Below are positions 41,282 through 52,620 of a DNA stretch of 64,000 nucleotides, one piece after another; within the stretch, counting starts at the first letter, position 1; each line of letters opens with the position of its first letter. Under the pieces are notes generated by a model. That model saw nothing but the letters and a program-made list of their open reading frames with translations. It was not told the DNA's origin and made no database searches. The DNA is from Suillus spraguei. Taxonomy: Eukaryota > Basidiomycota > Agaricomycetes > Boletales > Suillaceae. The stretch is taken from positions 116,777 to 180,776 of the forward strand of contig JABCPU010000108.1 of assembly GCA_016800925.1 (NCBI GenBank), read 5' to 3'. Position numbers and translations under genes: made by a program.

Positions 41282-43417
41282 TTATGTAGCCATTTCACCC
41301 TCATCAGCAGAGGGTTCAACCTTCACCTCAACATCCATATCATCAGAATCATATTCTGGGACAAGGTTGCCCGGATCATCTGGGTCCACAATTTCGCTGG
41401 ACGTTTGTGGACCCTCAGGCTGAATCTGGCTGAGCTCAAATATGAGACCCTCAATGATAGATGCAGGCTGGACTTTCAGAGACGGAGGCTCCATCCCTGC
41501 CATATCCAAGTCAATGAGGGGAGCAAGTGCAGATGGGAGGGGTGAGATGGACAGGGGGACAGATTGATCAAGCAAAAAGGTTGCATTGACAGGAGAGTGG
41601 GAAGTGGAAATGAAGGGTGCCAGTCCATGACTTTGCGACAAAGGCCCTCATGGAGGCATTGCAGGGTATCAATCTTACCATCCTGCTCCACCACACGAGC
41701 CTCAAGAAGAGCAATTTGAGCGGCACCATCCCGAATCACAATTGCCATGGAATGGAGATCCGGAATGGGCACATCGAGTGCCAGACGAGGCACTGCGGTG
41801 CTCGAAGACGGAATAGCTAAGTGAAAGATAAGGTCAGATGGTCATAGAAAATTGGGGTTACTCACAAGCTAGTGCAGGTGCAGGTGTCTTGGGGGCAGTG
41901 ATTGTCTTGCTGCGCCCACGGGACTGTGCCTTGGGTGTGGTCACAGCAGGGACAGCCGGAGTGCTGGAGGGGCCATGAGATTGACTGCGAGTTTGGGCTT
42001 TGGACTGCGAGGCAGCTGGTGCATTGGAGGGAGCTCTGGAAGGTGTCCTGGAGTGAGTCTGCTGGGTGGTAGACTTCCCTGAATGCATTTGGCGGGGATC
42101 CCATGGATGCTGGGACACATCTGATCTTCTTGGTGGCGCAGCGGACACACAACAAACATGGGGCACGGGTCCTCCTGTCTAACCGAGTGGCGCAGGGCCA
42201 ATTCTCCTGGGTGTAATAATGGCAGGGGTTGTTCTGTGGGTTCCATTAGTTGATGGACTCATTGGAATTCATTAGAGTGCTCAGTGGGCTGGGAACGAGA
42301 ATATCACCTGTATCCATGACTGCAGGTTCCTCAGCCGGAGTGCTGGACATTGCCTGGGGGGTCTCAACGACCTCTGGACGACTGCCAGAGGTGGCCTGAC
42401 AATGTGTAAGTACAGGCGGGAGGTCCGGACAAAGAATGATGACTCACCATCACCTTGGGTGGACTGCCGGCAATGAGCTGATGATATATAAGCACTTTTC
42501 CAAGTGCCGGATGACAAAATATTACTTACTGAAGCAGGACCAAATAATTGCTTCTTTGGGGAACGGGGTGAATGAAGGGAATGGGGCATCCCTACAACAA
42601 TTGTGGAAGGCAGGGGCACGTTGAGCGCCGGCACTCCACTCAAAATAGGCTACAGAAAATTGAGAGAATGAAAACAATGAGCTGGATGACATACCTGAAC
42701 AATTATGTCTTCCTCATCTTCTGACTCCACAAACACCTTTGGCTTCACATGGCGAGTTGCCTTGACCTGCTTGCAACCCTTCTTTGCCGACTTCAGAGGT
42801 GAGGAAGAGTGTCTGGACATCATGGGGGACTTCCTCTTCCTGCTCCCTTCCACCTCCGGCTCTAGGTCAGCAACAACTGCCTTACCTTTTCCTTTGTCCT
42901 GGAGCTCGGAGGTGGCATGGGTGGAAGAACCAGCGACATTGCTGGTGATGACGGGTGGGGAGGGAAGGTCCACAGTGATTGGGCCAATGGAAGGGTTAGG
43001 CATGACAGGGAGATCACCTGAATGGTCACCTAACGCCTCCCAGGCATGAATCTTGCTGCGCCAGGAGTGTTTTAACACCCGGGGGTCGTCATGGCCAATG
43101 CTGTGCCAGTTGGGCCACACCCATGGAGTCATGGACCTGACTCTCATCAACTCCTTGGAGCAGGATGCAATGATGCCGGGCATGTAAGGCCCTTTCTCAT
43201 GCTCCCGGACTATCTCAGCCTACACAGATCTTAGAAAAACCAAAAGTCAAATTAACACATGAATGGTACTTACCACAAGATTAGTGACTTGTGCTGTCAG
43301 AGCAAGGTGGGCTTGTCCAGTGCCAGCAGGCATGAGCCGCGCCCTGGCGATGATGCCCACAATTTGAGCAGTGGTTGCCTTGAGACCGGCCAAAGAGGTT
43401 TGAACTGGAGTAGACAT
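41282..43417 (-). CDS. KDZ-element accessory protein A (unknown)
   Basis: Multi-exon minus-strand gene. It starts MSTPVQTSLAGLKATTAQIV at 43,417 and continues via GPYMPGIIASCSKELMRVRS and WVWPNWHSIGHDDPRVLK. A long Ser/Pro/Lys-rich segment (SRKRKSPMMSRHSSSPLKS) and an acidic VESEDEEDIIVQ follow. A cysteine cluster CLLCVRCATKKIRC lies at about 42,120-42,160, and the gene ends in an acidic tail (SADEGEMAT, stop at 41,282). Introns are short and several joins are not certain. Proteins of this general look recur next to KDZ transposases in mushroom genomes in my recollection, but I cannot name a family. The Cys cluster could bind zinc and nucleic acid (inference). Confidence 0.6.
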
Positions 43418-43636
43418 TTAGATTGAGTTGAAAGATGTGAAAAGCTGGAGATAAGTTTGAAATCTGTTATCACTAGGATGAAGTTTCAAAAGAAACCAGA
43501 CAATTGAAGGATGATCTTGATAAGCGTTGATTGTTTGTCTTTGTTTGGTCATGGTTCAACTTTTGGCCATTGCCAGCCATGTGTTGAACTTCGAAGTTAT
43601 CAGTTATCAATCAGTTTGATCAGTTGATCAGACATC

Positions 43637-44653
43637 ATGAGATCTCAACCAGCAGTCAGATTTTATGAACCTCTGGTCACTGAATACAACTCAATGGATG
43701 TGGATGACTCAACTGAGTCCCGGATTTCACTAGGTATGCTGTGCTTTCAGTATAGCTCTCAATTGACCGGAGATGGACCAGATGGACTGGATGATGTATA
43801 CCTTGGGCCGGATGATGAGACTGAGTCCCGGATTTCATCAGGTATGTGTTGCTTTCAGTATATCTTTCAATTGACTGGACATTTATTAGATGCATGTGAT
43901 GATGTATACCTTGGGCTGGATGATGAGATCGACTATGATTCTGGGTCATCAGGTGGTCCGGATGTCTTGGATGCAGTTCCTGGTAGGTTTCTCAATTCAC
44001 ATTTAGATAATCCAACTTTGGATGTTCATTCAATCCATCCAGATCATTTATACCCGGCTCAGCCTGAGGAACTGCCTTTGTTCAACGATCCGGACTTGTA
44101 CCTAGGGCCTGACGATGATCTTATTGATTGTGATGAAGCACCAGAATGTGCTGATGTTGAGATTGATGCTCTGGCTATCCCAGGAATAGCAATTCCAGGT
44201 GAGTTCATCCATACCATCTCATTTTTATTGTTGATGTGATGTCCCAAGCACATGCAACACCTCCTAAATGTCAGTCCCCCATACCGGAACTCAGCAATGA
44301 AGACCTGCATGCCATGCTTAGGGAGTTCATGCCCCTAGGGTCATATGACCAAACAGAATGTGAGTATTTAATTGTTCATCATGTATCTTTCTGCTAATTT
44401 TCTTTAAGTTGAATCAATTCTGGATCACCTGGGCCATTACCAACAGTGTCATGGCCATCTTCCGGAGCCTACTGTACATCAACTCCTCAAGGCTGACCAA
44501 CCATTCCGAGTGGCTTGGGCTGACACATCTGACAAACTCAGAAGAGCTGATATGGACCTCCGGAGGTTGCAAAGGGCCAAACAGATGAGCTCTGAATTGC
44601 TGCTTGTATTAGATACCCTCATTGAAAAGTGTGATGATCAACCCCATATGTAA
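43637..44653 (+). CDS. KDZ-element accessory protein B, acidic (unknown)
   Basis: Divergent from gene A. It starts MRSQPAVRFYEPLVTEYNSM. Probable introns are about 43,733-43,772 and 43,842-43,888, both beginning GTATGYTGTGCTTTCAGTAT or close to it; the exon-intron blocks are a local duplication. The product is Asp/Glu-rich (DDVYLGPDDE, DPDLYLGPDDDLIDC). After GT-AG introns near 44,200-44,250 and 44,358-44,408 it continues AHATPPKCQSPIPELSNEDL and FESILDHLGHYQQCHGHLPE. It ends with a Leu/Arg helical segment (LRRADMDLRRLQRAKQ) and stops at 44,653. Frames join cleanly, so it may be intact. Function unknown. Confidence 0.6.
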
Positions 44654-45147
44654 ATATTTGGATATTCATTCACATACTTACACCATGTTCATCACTGAAT
44701 TTTTCATGTATAACAATGACATTTCCAATTGATTTTAGATGATGCACACACCCAATTGTCGCATTCCAACTACCAATGATTGATTCCTGGGGTCCGGACC
44801 TCGGTGATTGGGATTCATCCGGAACTCAGTGATCAGGTTTCATAATATTTGCATATTCATTCACATACTTACATCATGTGAACCACTGAATTTTTCATGT
44901 ATAACAATGACATTTCCAATTTATTTTAGATGATGCATAAACCCTAATGTCTAATACCAACTACCAATGATTGATACCCGGGTGCCGGACCTCGGTGATC
45001 AGGATTCGTCTGGAACTCAGTGCTTGGGATTCGACATTTGGGACGTGGGACACTGTGTTTTGAGAAGTGTGACACAGGATGAAAATGTTGTACAAATGGG
45101 GGCAGTTTGGTATATGTACATTATTTCCTTCCCCTTGCCCTGGTTAC

Positions 45148-46224
45148 TCAAAGTGTACTCTCTACCGGCTTTTGAGACTTACTCTGGGTGGTCCTTGCAG
45201 ATGGTTCAATGACAGCTTTCTTGCCCTGTATATTCCTTGGTTCCAGCGATGTGTTTCTCTCTTCCACTTCCTCAGTCAACCCGGCCAGGAGGTCACCCAT
45301 CCGTGATGTCAAAAGTGCACCTGCCTTGGCCGGCCTGGCCGGGCGAGGCTCCGGCATTGAACATGGAACTTCTGTCTCCTTGGGTGCTGAAGATGGATGT
45401 GCTATTTGTCTGGGTTTCTTCAGCAGGGATCGACCGTCAGCTGAGTCATCATCAATGACATCCTCCTTGTGATGAGTGTCACTGTCAGTATCACTCTCGG
45501 CTTCGGTTGATGGATCCCGGGGCCTTCGGAGAGTTCCACTCATCTGCATTCTCACTTTACGAGTCAGACGAGATGGCGACTTGCTGGATACCACAGATGG
45601 GACCATGTCTCCATCTTTGTTCTTCCATGCTTTGAACAGGAATGTTGAATCTTTTCCTGTTTCCTGCTGAGCATACCAGAAATTGAGCAAGGCTGTCGTG
45701 TCCCAGTTTTGCAACTTCAAAGGCTCCTTCAGGTCAATATCCGCCAGAAGATACTTCCTTGCCACAAAGTCATCCTGACTTTGTACGAGGGCACTCCATG
45801 GCACGACAGCCTTGTCATTGCCGGAACATATTCCTGTGTCCACGCATTCAGCAACATCTCAGATGTTGCCACAAAAGACTCACTGTAGTGCGATGTAAGA
45901 AATGCCCTGACTATGGCTTTCTTCTCCTCAAGTTTTGTTTCTGTGATGTCTGGAAGCAATGGCATCCCATCCCCATCTGTGTCGAGCTGAAAAGCTGGTT
46001 TTCTGACTCTTTTGCGACCTCCCTTCACCTGTTGTCCTCCGTCCTGTGCCCCGGCACCTATCATTGTGATGATCAACGAATTCATTCTTGCATCCAAAGT
46101 TCAAACACTCACAAAACTGTTCCTGGGCGTACTCCTGCCATACTGGCTCAATGTCCTCCCAGTCCTTTGTCTTCATGAAGCTGTCCCCATCTCCTAATGC
46201 CTCATTATCATTATGCCTGCACAC
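45148..46224 (-). CDS. KDZ-element accessory protein C (unknown)
   Basis: Multi-exon minus-strand gene ending at 45,148. Segments in order: ALGDGDSFMKTKDWEDIEPV and QFCECLNFGC; then QVKGGRKRVRKPAFQLDTDG and TKLEEKKAIVRAFLTSHYSE; then KAVVPWSALVQSQDDFVARK, LQNWDTTALLNFWYAQQETG, and a Ser/Asp-rich tail with DTDSDTHHKEDVIDDDSADG. The 5' end is not resolved (a short exon upstream of 46,224 is likely). It is divergent from the transposase gene and may share its promoter. The family is unknown to me; composition suggests a nuclear protein. Confidence 0.55.
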
Positions 46225-46489
46225 ATATATTGAGATAAAAGATCGGCGATGACGGACACAATTGACTTACATCCTGAACAGAACCTCTCCCTATTCATTC
46301 TTCCAGATTTGGGTCAAGGTCCCACCTGCAAGCACAAGACGACAAGCCTACAGGTCCATGCCTCACTCTCCCCCAGAATCACCAACACTTCAGCCTGTTC
46401 ATGCACCACCTCCTTGGGATGACTTTCCTGACAATACTTACAAGCAAGACCAAGGCTCATTTGAGCCATTGCAACTCCCAAAAACCATG

Positions 46490-46549
46490 GCAAGTTCATG
46501 TTAAATGTTGGAGTGTCATTCAAACTATAGCTAAATATAAAAAATGCAG
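46490..46549 (+). other. GC-AG intron 1 of the KDZ transposase
   Basis: Donor ATG/GCAAGT, acceptor AATGCAG, 60 nt. Removing it joins PKTM to SQNDYLRQWL in frame, the junction expected for this family; without it the frame hits TAA at once. Confidence 0.75.
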
Positions 46550-47807
46550 AGTCAAAATGACTACCTCAGGCAATGGCTGCCAAGGCAGGAATCATATCTG
46601 CATCACCTCCTGGATCGAGAAGCTCCACCGGAAGACAGGAGATGCATCATCTGCAACCAGGATGGGGTCTACAAATGTCAAGATTGTCTTGGCGAGCCTC
46701 TCTATTGCATGGGCTGTTGCAGGAGTCAACATCGTTGCAATCCTTTCCACTGGATCAGTCAATGGAATGGTCAATTCTTCGAGCGGAGTTGTCTCGCTCA
46801 TGTTGGACTCACCATACACCTCGGGCATGATGGCAAACAATGTCCGGTGCTCACAGATAGGTGGGATTTGTTTGAAGGAGATGAACCTGAAGACCAGCTT
46901 GAGCCCAAAGATCTTCCATCTGTGTCGGGACCTGATTTCCAGCCGAAGGAAAACACCATGGTCATTGTTGACAAGTCCGGAGTTCACTGCCTCGAGGTTC
47001 AATGCTGTGATTGTCCAAATGCCATGAGTCTGGACATTCAAATGTTTCGGCATGGATTTTTCCCTGCATCATTTAACAGGCTGAAGACCGTGTTTACCTT
47101 TGGAGTGCTGGATGATTTTCTATTGGACAACCTTGAATGCGGCACCTCTGCGATGAACTATTACAGTAAGCTCCGGCGAATGACCTCGAGCATGTTTCCA
47201 CACCTTGTTCTGGTAATGCTATTTGTGCTTCCTCTAAAGGACATTATGTTGACACAGGCCATGGCAAGGATCGATACAGAGAGCTCATGAGAGTCGCTCG
47301 ACAGTGGAGGCAGTTGAAGACCATGAAATGGCATGGCTATGGCGATCGTTCTGACATCCCGAACGCAGGAGATCTCGCATTATTTTGCCCGGCATGTCCT
47401 CAGCCTGGGATTAATGTATCTTTGTCAGGGTATGAATCACTTGATGAGTGAGTCATGTTCAATACTGAAGTGAACTCAGTGATGATAAGAACTCCAAGCT
47501 GGAAATACACCCGGTCATTTGTGATGGATGGAAATTTCAAAGCTGAACACCTGCATCCCATTAATCCCCTCGATGAAGTTTGGCTTTCAGATGGGCTTGG
47601 ATTCATGGTTGGAAAGAACAGGTATAAAATGCATCTTGCGGAGGCTGCTGACACAGTGGAAAAATCGAGCTGCAACAATCACCAGGCAGTAAATCAAGCA
47701 AATGCAGCGTGGCACAAGCTTGAGTCCACAGGCATCAGGGGAGTTGCCTGCGCCCAGCACAGGTGCTTTGTCCCTCACTCAATGGTTTATTTTCAGAAAG
47801 GGGAAAG

Positions 47808-47860
47808 GCAAGCCAAACATGCCATTCGAAATTCACTAGTTGACCATGCATCATTTGCAG
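47808..47860 (+). other. GC-AG intron of the KDZ transposase
   Basis: Donor AAAG/GCAAGC, acceptor TTTGCAG, 53 nt. Splicing restores FQKGERQMNMDYALC, a highly conserved KDZ motif. Confidence 0.8.
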
Positions 47861-48328
47861 ACAAATGAACATGGACTACGCCCTTTGTGAGGCTGCCCAG
47901 CACAACATGGAAGGCATTACCAGGGCTGTCACCTTCTATGACATCAACTGTCAATACAACAAGCACTTTTGGGTTTGGGTGGATCGAAGCCGATACCCAA
48001 GATGGTACCAGAACTGACCATCATTCCTGGAATCAGGTTGTGGCATGTGCCTGGACATCAGGACAGTTGCTATGTCCGACATGCTTCGAATTTTATTGAA
48101 GGCATTGGCTGGATTGATGGAGAGATCAAGGAGACCCTATGGGCATGTCTCAACCTGATTTCCCCTGCCGCTTGGGGAATGTCATCCCCGCACCGAAAGG
48201 AATGTCTTGATTATCAGATGAAGGATTCTAATTTCTGCAAGATGATCTGCATGAAAAGGACTCTTTGCCGGAAATACAAGCTGGCGAAGAATGGCATCAT
48301 CGAAAGTGGCAAGGCTTTCGACAGACTC

Positions 48329-49098
48329 TGTCATATACCATACTTCTAATCTCAGATCCGACCATATCCGATCAGATCCGATCGATTCCATATCCGTCCG
48401 GTCCACAGATCCTGTCCGGACCACCCATCCGAATGTGCTCACTTCTCGCACCTTAACTCCCTTGTGTATATCTGTGTCTATCTCCTTTTGTCATTCCTCC
48501 TGTTTCTGGTATTCTGGCTGTTTATATTTCCGTCCTGTGTCACTGATCCATTTCCTGTGTTCATTTCCGATTCATGCTTACTGATCCGCTGTGCATTAAC
48601 TAATAGACTTCCGTTACACTTAGTACATAGCCCTCGGTCCCGGACTTGTTGATTATCCATCTTAGATACTTACAGTATATAAACCACTTGTAGATCTCCG
48701 TAGAACCTTAGTTCGAATATCATCTTAGATTCTGCTCATTCTGCTTCTTCCGGACTTGAGCCACCCTCTGCTCTAAAGTCACCTTCCGAGACTTAGGATT
48801 GATTCCTATAGTCTAAATCTCTGACTCTATCTTCGGATAGTCTACCTCCATTAGTTTCTAGTTAGGAACTCGTTCCAAAGCTAGCCTTAATCTTTGTTCT
48901 ATCCTTACGTTCCAAATAACCTTCGGACGTATCATATCCAATACCTTTGGACGCCCGGATCCGTCACGCAACTCCTTCTGGATCTTCGGACGAATAACTT
49001 CTCCCTGAAATAAGGGGCATTACTCGAGAAAGGGGCACAGTGCACGAACTGAGGCCAAAGCCCTTCGGATCTCTCTACCTTTGAGTACGTTCTTAACA
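48329..49098 (+). mobile_element. Solo LTR inside the KDZ transposase gene
   Basis: 770 bp from TGTCATATACC to GTTCTTAACA, flanked by the 5-bp duplication GACTC (48,324-48,328 and 49,099-49,103). It contains CAGTATATAAACCAC (TATA-like, about 48,671) and shares ends and internal segments with the LTR at 52,621-54,226 (CAGTATATAAA, AAGGGGCACAG). It lacks the 8-bp minisatellite. Confidence 0.93.
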
Positions 49099-49417
49099 GA
49101 CTCGATGAAGCTGCACCCAGCAATTTAAAGACACAATGGTTAGCCAGTGAGATGGTCGCTCAGTCCAAGAGAATCAGTGATCCTGCGGTGATGGATTTAT
49201 ATGAAATCAATATCAAGAATGGTAAGTTGACATTCTTTGTCTCCGTGGAGCTCCGAAGTCATTTTGCACTTAGCACCAAGCAAAAAGGAGATTGAGCTTA
49301 GATTACTTGAAGCAGGTAATGCCCGTAATGCAGCACCCTCTTGCAGATCTGTGGCAACATGGATATCAATTGGGTTGGCAATTCAAGAGGCTCAAATTGC
49401 ATTGCTCATCGAGGTCC

Positions 49418-49530
49418 TGTTACGACCATGCAAAACCGGAGATTAGTAAGAAGTCCTGGTCTTACATGGGGTTGTACCAGAGGGTTGTAAAGTCAAAGGG
49501 GCTTGGCCTCAGCTCGTACGCTGTGCCCCT
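49418..49530 (-). mobile_element. Inverted 113-bp LTR end fragment
   Basis: The reverse complement matches 54,115-54,226, the last part of the LTR at 52,621-54,226: TGTTACGACCATGCA, AAGAAGTCCTGGTCTTACAT, GGGGCTTGGCCTCAGC, GCTGTGCCCCT. Homology stops abruptly at 49,530. Confidence 0.88.
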
Positions 49531-52500
49531 ATCATTCACCTCCCTTTGGATTCTCCATGTGCCACTCCAAATACTACGTGCATACCCACTTATGATCCGT
49601 TGATCAGCCAGGTTTTATGCAGACATCTTCTTCAAGTGCTACTATCAGAAATGCCTTAGACCTCCGATGTTTCCACATCCGGTTCATTTCCGGTCCTCCG
49701 ATCCGGTTTCATTTCCAGTGTTCATCTCCACCCCTCTGTCCCCTGTTTCTGATCCAGTTTTCTTTCCGGAAATCTGTTGCCCAGCATTCACCTTGTATTG
49801 GTTTGCACTACCCTCCCTGATGAAGAACTCCGTCCTTTGTAATGGTTTTCTGCAGGTGTTCAGGTTTTGTATTACCTCTGGCAATGGCCCTGCTTGGGTT
49901 CCCATCCGTAATGCCTGCAGGATATCCCACCTCCGGATCCGAAAAATCTGGTCTTATCATTGTGCTGGCATCTTCCACTCTCCATCCTTCATGCCTAGAT
50001 GGTATCCCATCCTCCATCCTCAAATGTCCGGACCTCATGTTTGGGTTCTGGCATTTCTCAACCCTCTTCCGTCCTGCCTAGATGGTAGTACCTCCCTCCG
50101 AATTCAAAAATCCAAACCTCCGTCATCCGTCCTGCCTATATGGTAGTACCTCCTCTGAATTCAAAAAAAAATAAATCCAAACCTCTGTCATCCGTCCTTC
50201 CAGCACCTTGACATCCTCCGCCCATGTCCAGGATGTTAGTTCCACCTTTGGTTTCACCAGTCTGAAGCCAATTGTTGCCCTTCCATCATCACCTAACATC
50301 TTACCACTAACTGGATACTCTCTGTTGATTCTCTCTCAACATTGGGAATGTCTCCCTAAAGGGGGGATAGGTACTCCACCTTCCGCTCCGTACCAGGCAA
50401 CTCCATGACCATCTTCCAGCTCTGTCATCCACCTCCATGTTTCCAACACTTCATACACCAATCGCACTTCAGACATATGCTAAAGCTCGGACAACCTCTG
50501 GTATCAATTATTGGTTTAGTGAAGTACTCCATATCATCCTCCGTACCTCTCAGCTTCTCCAACCTTTGTTGTACCTTCATCCAAAGCCTCATCCGTAACT
50601 CTCCCACGCTATGTCTGGTCTTATCCGAACCCATCGGTGCACTCTTCCATATCCAGATGCACTTTACTGTGTTATGGAAACCTTTGGATTTGCTTTGGAA
50701 TTATTGTAGCAAGGATATGTACTTCACAACGAGCCATCCATCATTGACTGTGTCTTGACCTCCGCACTTCCAGTCTCCTGTCATCTGAAACTTCGGAGCA
50801 GTTCTCTCATGCTCTCCGTCAGTAGTATCTGGAAAGAACACTACTCCATTCCTCCATCAGTCCTTGACCATCCCTTTGTCCCTCTGTCCGAATCAGCACA
50901 ACCCTATCTTCTGCCATCCTCTGAATCTTCCTCGCCTATACACCTCTGGAGTTTTGTAGCTTCGGATCTCCAGCAGCTTCAACGCAATTGTGTTTCCACC
51001 CATTTCTGATCCCCATGTCAATTCTGTGTTGCCTTCCGCTCCATCCTCCAAATCTCTGGACCCACTGTGATCATCTGAACCTCCAAGTACCTTCGGAAGT
51101 TTCACTGGAACACTCGAGTTGTCAATACTTTTCCATAGAGCAACACAAACTCATTTCCACAAAATCTGCAATCTCCAATCTGCAATCCATTTGTCCCAAC
51201 CTCTGTTCCACTCAGCTCCTCCGATATCCGGTCCACTTCTCCTTATATCCGTCCCAGTACTCCTATAGGTATCATTGGTCATCAGTCAGTTCACTCCGAA
51301 ATCCCCTGGACCTATATCCAGACTCCCTTAGTCGCCATTGGGATGTCTCCCTAAAAAGGGGGATAAGGACTCCGCTCGAGTCATTCAAAACAATCTCCGG
51401 CCTGTATTTCCCACTCATAACAGCTCGCTCTGTCCATCCGAGTCACTATACTGTGCCTTTCCAAAATCAACTCTCACCATATAGTCTTGCACCAATTTCC
51501 TCCAATCTGGTGCCTATGGAACACTGGTCATAGACCCTGGCATGTTCTATTATCAATATCCGAACTCACTATGAGTTACTCCAACTGATTGGATCCTGAT
51601 CCAATACACTCCATCATATCCGATCCAAAACCCTTTTCTCCGACACTTCTTACAGACCCTTGGCATATCCAGCCATTGATCTCCAAAGCAACTATGAGCC
51701 CCTCCGACCATCTCCAACCTGATTCAATGCACTCCACACACTGTTATCACCCATCCGAAACACATCTTTGCTGTCCGATACATTCCATACTCCATCATAA
51801 CCCATCCGAATCCTGTCCGATGGACATTCCGCTATCCCATGCCCTCCACAAATCCGATGTCTGGTGCTTTCCCACGCCATGACCCCTCACGCACGCACAT
51901 TCTCCAACTCTGGATCACCTGCGAACTCCTTTGCTTTGCTCTGGATTTCCATCTACTTCATCCATCTATCATAAATCTGCCTTCTGGACGACATTTTCCA
52001 CTATTTGCACTATAACCATCAGAGTACTTAGTATCTCCGGACCTATTCCTGCAGTATCCGAGTCTCATCCAAACCACCTCCGGACTCAGGGGCTAAATTC
52101 CGGATCTCCACTGTCGCACTTATCCTTCAGCCAGTGTTGATTGTCCTAGCTCACAACTCATTCTGAGACATCAGTAGATCCTATCTGAACCATGGAAATC
52201 ATCAGTGCGATGTGCTACCCACTCCGTCATCTTCCTTAGTGGAATATTGCTCCTCCGAGATGCTCCTATCATGGGACCTCTGCATCACTTCCGGACTTCA
52301 CATATTTTGAGATCCGAGTCTCACTGGAATTCCTATGTCACCTACAGGATGAATTCTCGTGTCCAATGCCCATCCATTCCACCTCCTGCTGAATCTCTCC
52401 ATCTCTACCTCTTGCACTCCTCCAGCACTTGTGTACTTCCGCCTCTGCTTGCACAGCCACATCTCTGGTACCATATCCGCATTTTTCTCATCCAGAGCAA

Positions 52501-52620
52501 TTTTGCTTTACCTTGCGAAGATTGTGCGTTTCAGCTAGGGAACCTTCGGAACCCCATATCTCCATCAGCCTTGACTCCGTAACCTGCAGCCTCGAGGGCT
52601 CAGCCCTAAGGGGGGGATAC
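49531..52620 (+). mobile_element. Non-coding interior of an LTR element (LARD-like)
   Basis: 3.1 kb of CT-rich sequence with no reverse transcriptase, integrase, protease or gag motif in any frame. It ends in a polypurine tract (CCCTAAGGGGGGGATAC, 52,604-52,620) directly before the 3' LTR. Two similar tracts (CTCCCTAAAGGGGGGATAGG at about 50,350; CCCTAAAAAGGGGGATAAGG at about 51,344) suggest internal duplication. This is best described as a large retrotransposon derivative that moves in trans. Confidence 0.65.

Larger units (their letters stand above)
46262..49417 (+). pseudogene. CxC2-KDZ transposase, interrupted
   Basis: Zinc-chelating CxC2 domain: RRCIICNQDGVYKCQDCLGE, PLYCMGCCRSQHRCNPFHWI, ITQWNG-type SQWNGQFF. 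Then the KDZ transposase: DRYRELMRVARQWRQLK, SFVMDGNFKAEHL (first Asp), NNHQAVNQANAAWHKLESTG, FVPHSMVYFQKGERQMNMDY, TFYDINCQYNKHFW (second Asp), RLWHVPGHQDSC and WIDGEIKETLW (Glu). Two GC-AG introns restore the frame (46,490-46,549 and 47,808-47,860). Lesions are an apparent in-frame TGA near 47,449, a one-base shift near 47,998, a solo LTR inserted after FDRL at 48,329, and disruption by a second LTR element at 49,418. After the solo LTR the coding resumes as DEAAPSNLKTQWLASEM. It would cut and paste the element; now inactive. Confidence 0.87.
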
